From: Lineus longissimus
Taxonomy: Eukaryota > Nemertea > Pilidiophora > Heteronemertea > Lineidae
DNA: 64,000 bases
Assembly (NCBI RefSeq): GCF_910592395.1
Contig: NC_088313.1
Coordinates: forward strand, 12,788,437-12,852,436
Direction of reading: 5' to 3'
Every line of letters starts with the position of its first letter. The stretch's first letter is position 1. The translations under genes and the position numbers were made by a program. Below are positions 33,901 to 45,900 of this stretch, in pieces. The notes under the pieces are model-generated. The model saw only the letters and a list, made by a program, of their open reading frames with translations. It was not told the origin of the DNA and searched no databases.

Positions 33901-36900
33901 CCAGGTACGACCACACGCAATTGTCTCAAGGAAGCCACCAGTACGACCTCTTGGTAGTCTTGCCAATATCATGCCAGTGAAAAGGAAGGGTAATGATGGT
34001 TGAGGGTTGGAGTTAGGGTACCATCAAAGGAGTACCTCTTCCTCGCTCTGGGTTAAACGTGTCAAAGGACTGCACCATCATGAAGGTTTGGGGGTTTCAC
34101 TCGAGCGCCCCAGGGTAAGCAGCTCGGAAGGACTTATTGAGAGGCCAATAGGGGGTTGGAGGGGCCTTCCCCCCAATGCACTGGCTAAAACATGTCAGAA
34201 GGACGGGGGTTGGGGGGGGGGGGGGGGCTCTCCATGGCGACAGTTGCGCGAGTTCTATAGAGCTTGCACTTTACATTAGAATCTGCCAGAGTCCCAGACT
34301 ACGATAGTCCGGACACCTTTCGGGGGGGGGGGACATTTTCCATTTCTTTGCCGGCTATTATGATGATGGAGTTGAGTTACTGCTAAAGCGATACACGGAG
34401 AAAACTGTCTATCAAAACAAAAAATTGGCATAAAGGAACTATAGTAGGTTCCCAACCAGGGGGTTTGGGGGGTTTCCACCCCAACCTAAAGGCGCTGCGC
34501 GCTTACTAGGGCACTGAACTGATAATATTATTGATTTATTATGGTCATATGTACGTACATTCGTACAAGGGGACGAGCTTACTATGTTCCAACAAATCGA
34601 GTACATTCGCAAAATGTTGATTTTTTGGAAGCGTGTGAGTAGTGCAAATCGGCCACAAACAATTTATTCCATTTGATTCCATTTGATTCCATTTGATTCC
34701 ATTGACAAATATTTAAATAAAAGAACGAATATCGTGCCAGTTCGATAGTTTCAGGTTTGATTAGTAAGGTTTGATCCGGGGGTGTGATAATGATATGCTA
34801 CATTAGCCGATAATCAACCTGGGATCGATGAAGTATTGCAGGTGTATGACTGTATGCAACTAAGCTTATGGTGAGCATTCGGAACGAGGTAATCACCGTA
34901 ATTACCGTCATCCATTAATGATTACATCGTTCACTGCTTGCTTTCCGTACAAAATCAGTAAGTTTTCAGATGTCGAGGTGATGGAAATACTCATCGAAGT
35001 GTCAATTAGTTGTCTGTGAATCGCTGGCAGCATTGGTATGACCTGGTTTGGGTGACACTGACTGACAGAGTTGCACTTGCAGCCTGATGCGGATGGCCGG
35101 TGAATTCTGAAGTCAACGTATACGTATAGGCCGGACATCCTAAACAACGTCCACCAGCGTCCACCAGCGTCCACCAGGTTTCAAAGTTATCAAAATTATA
35201 TTTTCTTGACATAAATCAATAATATTATCAGTGCAGTGCCCTAGTAAGCGCGCAGCGCCTTTAGGTTGGGGGGAAACCCCAAAAACCCCCTGGTTGGGAA
35301 CCTGCTATAGTTCCTTCCGCCAATTTTTTGGTTTTGATAGACAGTTTTCTCGGTGTATCTCTTTAGCAGTAACTCAACTCCATCATCATTAATAGCCGGC
35401 AAAGAAATGGAAAATGTCCCCCCCCCCGAAAGGTGTCCGGACTAGATAGTCTGGCACTCTGGCAGATTCTAATGTAAAGTGCAAGCTCTATTCAACTCAC
35501 ACAACTGTCGACATGGAGAGCCCCCAAACCCCCCCCCCCCCACCCCCGTCCTTCTGACATGTTTTAGCTAGTGCATTGGGGGGAAGGCCCCTCAACCCCC
35601 CTATTGGCCTCTCAATATGTCCTTCTGAGCTGCTTATATACCCTGGGGCGCTTGAGTGGATGGAACCTCCAAACCTTCATGATGGTGCAGTCCTTTGACA
35701 CGTTTACCCCAGAGCGAGGAAGAGGTACTCCTTCGATGGTACCCTAACTGCAACCCTCAACCATCATTACCCTTCCTTTTCACTGGCATGATATTGGCAA
35801 GACTACCAAGAGGTCGTACTGGTGGCTTCCTTGAGACAATTGCTTGTGGACGTACCTGGGCAACCAATCCAAGGGGTCAGGGATCAGGTTTTTCCCCCAC
35901 CAACATGTTGCCGAATGGTAAATGCATAAAAAATTGGTTGGAAAGGGTTTTTGCAGGCCAAGAGACTGGAAGACACTTGACTCTTGAGAAACACCAGACT
36001 GATGAACAAAGAACCTGAGGAACATAGAACCCTCTTCATACCTGGGAGCATAAAAAGCCTGCTAGCGAATATTGATTATTCTTTAGAAAAAACCAGAAGA
36101 TCTGCAAAACCAATGGTACCCCATAAAAACATACATTCCTCCTTAAGGTGTCTTCGGATCCCACCACGGCCCATGTGGAATTCGTTCAAAAGGTTTATTG
36201 AAATCTCAAAATAAATTTTTTTTTCTCGAACGCCTGCCCGTCTTTTGCTTCATTATTTCGGGATTATATCCATTTTAAGCATCTTTTGAATATTATTACT
36301 AAAGTATCAAAAATCAAAACACATATGTCGGGGGGTAAACCCCCAGAAATTGAAGTTTGATTAAAAAACAGTGAGAATAATCGTGTGGTTCTCTCTCGGA
36401 GCTCAGAATAGTCGAGTTGCTTCATTCGCGCGTTTATCTCTTCTGGCGGCCATTTTAAGTCAAATTTAAGCCATTTGAAACGAATCCATGGACTTGAGAA
36501 ACATTGTTTACATTGGATACGTCGTATGCACGTTAACCATTGTAGCGCTTCGCAGAAAAACCTTCGGCAGAAAGCCTTCGGCTTTTCTGCTGCGCGCTTA
36601 AAATAGGTTATTTAAAGCATATTTTGCAAGTTTTATTGCAATATATTGAAAAATAAGTGAATTATCTGTGCTAGAAGGCTGTAGGAAAAACCCGGAGGAA
36701 AGACTGGCGGTATGTTTCTTCTGGATTAGGCCTACCCACAAGTATGTCTGTGAATAATTTAACAATCTGTAATGAAAAAGGTGAATTCACTGATGACGGC
36801 TCATCCAAGGCAACCAATTTGGCCCCAGGCTTTGGCCAGGCTTATTTGCCTTCTCTTCCCAACAGCGATGGATATGAAAACTCCCTGCACTCCTTCGTGT

Positions 36901-39900
36901 ACGTGGTGAAGTCTTTTCAATGTATTTCACTATTTTTAAACAAAGATTAGATTGCTTATGTAAACTCATTCTTATCATGTACATGTATTTTGCAATTAAC
37001 GTAGCGAGAAGTCACCACTATAACAGATAAAACTTACATCAATACGCCTGCATATTTCACTGGTGGAGTAACCTGGCCCACTAGCACTGGCTCCACCATG
37101 TCCACTTGCACTGGAACGACTACAACAATCGTTCGTGCCAACCAACAAAAAAATGTCCGAAAACGAAGACCATCTAATCCGCCGACATTTTTCTAACAAG
37201 CCGGCAGTTTCATAACCCTGGTATGCAAAAGTTATATGGCTCTTCAACGAACTCCCCAACGCCTCATTATCCACGTACTTCAAAATTGATGCGGAAAAAA
37301 TTGCAGTACGCTTCTCATTCTCCGACACTCCCGCCATTTTGGTTTTTTTCTTCCATAACCTCGGCGGACTAATTCCACATCGCCCGCGGAATGCCGAAGA
37401 CATTAAAACCTGCACACCAAACGTCGTCGGCTAACTGTACACATTACGACTTTGCCTCCAGACGTAATATTATAGTAGGAGGAGTACACAGCTTCACACC
37501 ACAAGTTTGTTGTGGCAATCTACATCATGTCTTTAGTGGCCGCATCAGGGACACCATGCTAAGTCACATAAAGTGTGTCGTGGAGGTGTGTCCGCCAGAC
37601 TACCGCGTGATTGGTTGACCTAGTTGATATCTGTGTCAATTCGTTGTTTTTGCGACGACCAATAATGACGAATCATCAGCAAGAGTATTGACTTGTCGTA
37701 GTGGCCGGTAAGGGCGATGGGACGAGGCCTTATCACTAAGTCCGTAGTGTAACTAGTTGTAACAACCCTTCTTGGTTTATGCACATTTTGCAGTATTTAT
37801 ACCCTTAAAGAAGCAAATGCTTTCAACACATATAATCTGTGCCTCTTAATGATTCAGCGATATCTAGAAATCATCACTTGCGTGTTTCCAGGGAATGTGA
37901 AGATTTTTTTTCATATTTTTGCATTTTTCTCCAAATATCGGGTTTAAAATGTGCCTTAGCCTGATTATACTTCTAAGCTCTTCAATTAGTACTCGCATTT
38001 TAGTCTGGTGGTCCGCCATCTTGGATTCAGTTAGTGAACCAATTGGTCCAGTCCCTGTACACATTGACAACATTATAGCAATCATTTCTCACAGTGAGCC
38101 ATTATCGCCGAAGGGCTTGTTCAAGTTATTTTCGTGGCCTATCTTTTTAAGTTTGAGGTATTTTAGAATAGAAATTGAACCCAAGGCGGAGGACCTTGGT
38201 TGAGTTACCAAGACACTCGAGGGTGGAGCTAAAATACAGTCCAAACCCGAGCCGACAGGCGAGGGTTTGGACGAAATTTTAGCTGCACCCGATTCAATTC
38301 CTTATTTAGAACCTTTCTATGACAAACGTCGGGGTCCTTACATGTACTGTGGGGATTTCTTGTTTACGGAGGTCACATGCGAGGAAAATCACCGAATATC
38401 GGACGAAATGATAATTGCCATCACTACCACTAGCGGACATCAGTGTTAGCCACGAGACATTGAATTAGGTTCATTCATAAAACTCTCTTAATATTACAGT
38501 AGGAAAACATCAGCTTCCCTTCTCTTTCATATCCTACCTATAAAGACATCTCCACTGCACTTGGCACGCCTGCCTGGTCCAAAATCCCTGACGTTCGTCG
38601 TATTGTCTTTCCACATCAATTGCCTCCCCGACCTGTGGCTATAACTCGCCCCGATGAAGTGCCAGCTATCCGTAGGCACGGCCTCGCGGAAGTGAGAGCT
38701 TGTTGCGCCAAGATTTACGAAAGGAACATGAAACCAGATCCAGAAATGGGCCCCATATCGCGCATTATCTGGCCCCCTCCATTCCAGGATTGCACCATTT
38801 GTGATCTAAAACAAACACATGGATAACTGTTATGAGAAAGCAACCGCTAAAGCAATATTCTCAGTCAAGAAAATGTTTCATTTATGATATACCAGCCGCA
38901 GGTTGCAGTGATATAAAACGCTCGTTTGCGGGGCGCTAAAAAAGGGGAGGGTTATGCCATGTTTGGATTGCTTCCATAATACGCGCACGAGCCTTTGTTG
39001 TTTGTGTAAAGACAGCCACTGGATACCCGAGCATTAGCACATTTTTGAAGATAAGCCAAAGTTACCTAACCACGGCTTTTACAAAATAGCCACCAACCTG
39101 GTGCTGATAGATGAAGGTTCCTATCGTGAAGTCCACTAGGTCTAAATGGCCTCTGTTAGTTACCCTGACGTATGATCTGGAATTTCCCTTAAAGTTCCAT
39201 GCGGCGATTCCGTTTGGTCCATCCCTAGATGTGTCTACCCCAACGACGTCGAGTGAAAGGCCGTTTAGGTGCGTATTGATTTTATTTTGGCCTAGAATAT
39301 TCCACCAGTTAAACCCGAAGTATGTGCCTGCAATGTGCATATATATCGTAAATTTCATTTGACTGCAACAACAAAGGCGAAAAGTACGGAAAATGGATTA
39401 TTTCACACTTTTTGCATAAAACCAAAAGCTTAATAGCGTTGCCATAACAACAATGTGCTTGATACGTGAGAAAATGTGCATCTGACTCTCTTGGAAGGAA
39501 AATACTGACAAGGCCGGTTAGGTGTTGCTAGATATATAATTCCTTTAGTACGGGAGTCACTTGTATTGTTTTATATGAGTGTTTAGAAAGTCAATTTAAG
39601 TTATGGCTAATAGCATGCAATCTTAGAATTAAAGGTTTTGAGTTTTTGAAAAACATTTAAAGGTTGTTCGGCCAACACAAATATGATATTTTACGGAGAA
39701 ATGAAAGTGGTTTTCGAGATACTCAAAACCTTCAAGGGTTTTTTTCCCTGAAAACCTCAAAACTAATGTGCGTATTGGCCTTCATTTCTATGAGTGTGGG
39801 CATGTCGGCATTGATATTCATTGAAGAAATACGGAATCTTAATCGTATTGTCTCACTCAATGACTTTTTACTTGTGATCGCTTACTCAAACTCTGGAAGC

Positions 39901-42900
39901 CATTGCATGTGTACGTTTTGTGATTAGCCTGCTGCGTTGAGACAGTTGGGTCTGGTTCAAGTTGGCATCTCTCAAAGCTTTTGTCAGCAGCTGGGTCCCA
40001 TGCTATCGGATATGACCCTGCAATATAATACTTTATACATTAAGAAGACCGTCTTCAACTGCAATAATGTCGGTTTTGTGCAGCCTCACCTTGATGTTGT
40101 TTATAAGATTCCAACTACGGTAAGGTTATTTCGTCACAATACCTTTGTTTCGGTCATGTTGAAGTGATCTGCGTAAACTCAAGTGGATGAGTCCTTGGGC
40201 ACAACTGTTTGCTTTGCTGTCACCACGATAACCAAGCCAGAACATAAAGTCGCCGTTTTGATTCCATAAATAATGACAGACACAACTATTTGTTTCTGAT
40301 ACTGGATGGACACACAATGACCAACTCATCAAGAGGAATATATCTGTTTACCTTTTGAAGCCAATGCAACAATAAGACACTTAAACAGCTTTATTTCAGA
40401 CGCGTTAATGGCACCGTTCAGTACTGTCAGTCCAGCTAGACTGCCCTTGAATGGTTCAAACCACCTTGCCGAACCACGGTTACCAATGTAGATATTGCCA
40501 CGGGAGTCCGGGGTACGTCTACCGACATTCTGCTGGAAGACATTACCATTGACCTAGAAACAAACAAGTAGAAGTAGAGGTAGAGAAGTTCAATTGCCAG
40601 CAAAGTTGAATAAACTTGAAGATTGTTCTGGATGGCCAACAACAGACGTAGGGGAAAACCATAGGGTTACCGGGACTGATACCAAAACTCCCTTATTTGG
40701 GTGCCTTTGTTTATCACACGTCAGCCTCGTTAATGTTGACCCAAAGTCTCTAACATCGCAACTCTCGGATGCTTATTCGAAGGATTGTGAAAGATCAGCC
40801 ACAGTTTTAAAAAGATTAACTTTTTAGCCCGACGGTGTTCTGTACTGTTGTGAGGACAAATATAAATATTGCCAGAAGTAATGACCCTCCCAAGATTTCT
40901 TACCCACATGGTTAGACTTCCTGTATCATGATCGAAGGTGGCGCCGACGAAGCTCCACTTCCTGGGTTCCACTGCAGTATGGAAGTGCTCGCTCCTGCCA
41001 CCGAATCGAGGTGCCAGATTCAAGAAAAGGGTCCTGTGCCAGATCCACAAATGGGTTCCCCATCCATTCCGTTTGCCTCGCCATTCTAGGATGGGTCCAT
41101 TTTTTGTCTCATTTTGATAGATAAAAGTCCCGACTGTAAAGCTCATATCGAAATTTAAATGTCCATTGTGTGGGTTGTTGATTTTTATGTATGATTGTAT
41201 TGTGCCTTTGAACTCCCATGGTGTGAGTCCGAAAGGACCAGAACCAGTTGTCGTAACGCCGTGGACTTGTAATTGGAGGCCGTTCAGTGTTTGACTCTGT
41301 TCATCTTGTCCTAAAATGATCCACCAGTCGTTGCCAAGAAGTCGAGATTGGGGAACGGCTAAAAAATGGACATCATGATCATTAAGTTAAAAAGTATTTG
41401 GATATATAATGTGAAGACTACAATAATAAGCATACTTGGTAACAATGTAGATTCTGTTATTAAGCAACAGAGTCCGAAAACAACTAAAAATTAATGAGTT
41501 ATCATAGCACTACGTTTACAAATTAAAAATACGATTAGTTGAAGTGCTCTATCATTTGTAAATATACATGTTGATAATTCATCTTGGACAATATTTCGTT
41601 ACCTGGTGTTCTACTTGGCGCTGGGATACCTAAAGCGACATTCAACAATATCTTGCACTTAAAGTCGTCAATCTGGTCTAGTTCAATGTCTCCATTAAGT
41701 ACGGTCATTCCGGCTAGTTTTCCTTTAAACGGGACAAAATTGTGATTCGATCCACGGTTCCCAATGTACACATCACCGAATGCAGAAGCAGATCCACTAA
41801 CGTATTGCCCATAAGAATTCGAAGCGTCATCGATCCACATTATGAAGTGACTCCTCTCTCGGCTGAAGCTCATTCCTGAATATAAAAGTAACCCTTTTTC
41901 AGACTTTTTTTGCAAGTTGAAATTACAGCGTAGCCAGGTCAACGGTCATGTGAACACCCAGTCGCACTAGAGCAAAATGCCCTTAGGATCGGTGCAGTAC
42001 GTTTCATCTCTTGACACCACCATACGACAATTCTATATCGTTAGCCAACCAGCCAACACAACTCCAGTGTCAATTGTATATATACATGTATTATCTACAT
42101 ACACAAGCTGAAATAATGCCATCGGCAGCCGCAACTGCGCATTCAATGCAAGTTTCTAAAATATATTTCTTACCTATGAAATGCCAGCTATTGATTTGCA
42201 CTGCATTGAAGCGATGTTGACCAATTCCAACCAGATTCACGAAAAGCGCGTGACCCCAAATCCAAAAGTGGGTAGCAAAACCCTGCCTTGATCGTTCCTT
42301 CCCTCGCCACTCCCAGATTGCACCATTCCTCAACTCTGACTGGTATATAAATGTGCCGATGGTAAAGCTATCTCGCATGTCAAGGTGGCCTCCTATTGGA
42401 TTGGGTATTCGGATGTAAGAGTTGGGCGAACCCAAGAAGTTCCAGCACGGGATACCATTGGGGCCGTCCATGGTTGTATCCACTCCTTCAACCTCCAATT
42501 GAAGACCATTTAGATTTGGATTGTTTTCGTCTTGACCCAATACGTTCCACCAGCTGGTTGCAAAGAACTGATCTGCAAACAAACATTGGTTTCCTAGATA
42601 AAGTGAAGGAAGAGCTCAGAATGTTAATATCCAAAGGACACGGTCTGGACAATATGCTTCAATTTAAGATTTCGTTTCAATATTGTAAAATACATTTGTT
42701 TTAATAATTCGTATTATTCCGATCTTACGAAGATACTAATGCTAATTTTGACCGAGTACTCACGAGGGTTCGTCGCTTTGCTACTACACGCATACGTCTT
42801 GGGATTCGCCGCTGGTAATCCTTGCAGTTTGAGAGGAATGTCGTCAGGCTCAAAGTAGCAGCTGGTGAAGAAATTATCTGTGTGCGGGATCCAATCGAGG

Positions 42901-45900
42901 AAGGACACCTCAGGCGATTCTAACAAAAATTAAGTGACAAAATAAAGGTTTCGAACTTTCTTTTTTGATTATGTGATTGGCGAGACATCAACTAGAGACC
43001 CCCCCCCCCCCGCTCATGCATTCAAAAATATTCAATTGACAGTTAGATATGCTCATCTTCTTCTTCTCGTTCTCGTTCTCGTTATTGATCGAAATTCTGT
43101 TGTTTTTGAGCTTTCGACGAATCTCAGGTTGTTCTTCATTTCTCGGAAAGTTTAATTGCATATTGGTTTTAGAGAAAGGCCGTTAGTAATTTATTTTCAA
43201 AAACTTAACACTTGTATTTCTTAAAGTGCGCCTAAATGCATTGGCTACACCAAGTGAACTTACCATTTGCCACGAATGCCACAATGTTGCACTTAAATTC
43301 CTTAATCTGCTCTTTGTCAATCGCGCCATCAATGATGGTTAGTCCAGCAAGTTTTGTCTTCGTTTGATTGACACTCTTCTTATGAGGACTCTTTCCCACA
43401 TACACATCTCCGATACAAGTTGACGTTTGCAGCCCGATGTGAGTAACATGAGCGTAGTCGATGGTATCTATCCACATGGTCAGATTGCCCTCCAAATGGT
43501 TGTAACTTGCGCCTATAAAATGCCAGCCGCCGGGTGAAACTTCACTGTGCCAATTTTGGCCGAAAGCATCTCCCCAAGTGGGGCCCAAGTTGATGAAAAG
43601 CAACTGTTCCCATATCCAGAAATGTGTCCCGAAGGGGTCACCACTGCGACCCCTCCATTCGACGATGGGGACGTTCTTAATGTAATCTTGATAAAAATAT
43701 GTACCGATTGTAAAACTTTTGTCAAATTCTAACGGACCATTTGAAGGATTTTCAACTCTGACATACGAATTTTGGGTTCCTTTAAATTCCCATGCCGTCA
43801 TATCCTTTGGGCCGTCATCACTGGTTTCGACGTCGTTAAAATGTACCGTTAGGCCGTTCAGGGTATTGCTGTCTTCCGTCTGTCCGAGAATTATCCACCA
43901 ATCATAGCCAAAGAATGCGATGGGATCTGAAAGTTCGATATTAGTAACTTTATGAGGCAAGTTTACATTCGATACACAGAGAGACGGATAGCGAGCTGGT
44001 AGCTGGTTCTGGAACACGTATGCATACTGTCGGGCAAGAATAACTGTTCTTCTTTCCTGAAAGCTGTAACAGCAGTTTCAGAATTCATATAATAATAATA
44101 ATAGCTTTATTCACATAAACTAATAGTTTGTAGTGATTACAGAGGAAATTTCAACACAAAAATTACAAGAACTTACAAGATGACAGACGGTATAAAGACA
44201 GCTGGGGGTAGAGGAAGGTTGACAAGAAAATGGTGAAATACGAACGATAAAGTAAAGAAAGACAGAACTAGCAGTGCATGTTGCATGCAAAACGGATACG
44301 TTCTGCCTCCCGTACGTATTTGACAAGATTAGAGGTTTGACTTTTGCTTGAGCAATTTAAAAGACATGACAATTTATACATTGGCCTAGAGCTCATCCTG
44401 GCTTTGGCATTTCGACTGCGGCAGGTTAGGTGTGAGGTGATACGAAACCCTGCCGGCAAAACTCACTAACTCATTGGATACAAGAATGGAACGAGGCAAA
44501 GGACAATCTCAACCTGCTGCGACTGGTTCATAGGATACAGGGTCATTCTTCGGCTTAAGGTATAGCCTTGTAACGCAAATGATATGTAGATCAAATTGAC
44601 ACCAACAGATGCTAACTATAATTATTGAAGTTTTGTATCATATTTGATTATAGTTTACCTCGTCGCTGTCCTGATATAATAACTGCTGCAATGCCTGCAA
44701 AAGAGAGCAAACGAAGCGTGCAAGAAGGATTGCCTGTACTTTCCGGAAAGTTCGAAAGTTGGAATCTGGAAAGAAACCACCTGGAATATAACTAGGTCTT
44801 CCTGCAATGTGGCGCTTGTCATCCACTTGTGTCAGTTAAGGGGATCTTTGGCTGGATGTATGATGTAACAAGGTACTCGCTAGGTGGCGCTTGACATAAC
44901 AGGGTACTTCCCGCTAGGTGGCGCTTGTCATCCACCTGTGTCAGCTAAAGGGATCTTTGGCTGGAAGGATGATGTAACAGGCTCTTTGGCTTAATGGGTA
45001 CTTCCTGCTAGGTGGCGCTTGGTATCCAGCTCTGTCATTTGAAGGGCTCTTTGGCTAGATGGATGATGAAACCGGGCACTTGGCGCTTGACATCTAGCAG
45101 TGTCATTTATTAAGGGATGTTTGGCTGGATTAATTTTAAGTTGTCCTCCCATGAAAAGTCCTAATAATTGGACATGTATGGCAAGCCATTTGACGTCATC
45201 AACACTTGATCGAGCGGTCACCACGTGACAACTGCAGACTGCAGACTACTCTTATTTACTTTACAAAAATGTTATATATACATTTGTAATTATAATTATG
45301 AACCCCCTGCTGTAGGTGTCACTGGGCCACTAGCCACGTGCTGTATCATCTGATGGTATGTCCACTAGAAATTGCTGGCTCATCAGAATGATGAGGGCAT
45401 CCACATGTTAGGTTTTAGAATAGCTCCTCGATAGTCCATCTTGGCCGCAATGTTTATTGGACCATGAAGTTCAGAATGAGATAGCCTGCGGCTAAAGTAA
45501 ATAAGGTGAGGATATGGGTCATGAGTAATTGTGATGATGTAATTCCCATGGAAGTTTAATCCCTTCTACGGTAATACCAAGGATACAGCTGAGCCAGCCA
45601 GTATTCAGTGGTAAATGATAGGCTCCCTGATATGCCTGATTGCAGTGGCTGGGTTCTGGAATGGCTTGACGAAATTTTGACACGTGGTGTATCAGAAAAA
45701 AAAAAGATCATTGACTTAATCATGCCCCCGCTCAAATTATATTCTTCGCTACAAAATAATATCCTGTTGTGTTGGGCGTCATAAATTTAAAAGTAAATAC
45801 AGTGGAACCCCGGTCGGCGACCACCTCAGTAACGCGACCACCCTGCAAACAGGACCAAAATTCTCTTGTCCCGGGAATTCATGATTTTTTGATAAAAATA

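Noticed and set aside
32052-34279. Open frames repeated in R1, R2 and R3
   Set aside because: The frames occur in every copy only because the DNA is repeated; they change frame between copies and run through G/C homopolymers.
38267-38826. Plus-strand open frames that look Pro-rich and protein-like
   Set aside because: The minus strand over 38538-38805 encodes module 4 of the LamG gene (EWRG, HFWIW, WHFIGASY) with good splice sites, so the plus-strand frame is a shadow.
44120-44459. Minus-strand open frames upstream of LamG module 1
   Set aside because: They lie in the predicted intron between exons 2 and 3 and have no splice sites or homology to the modules.
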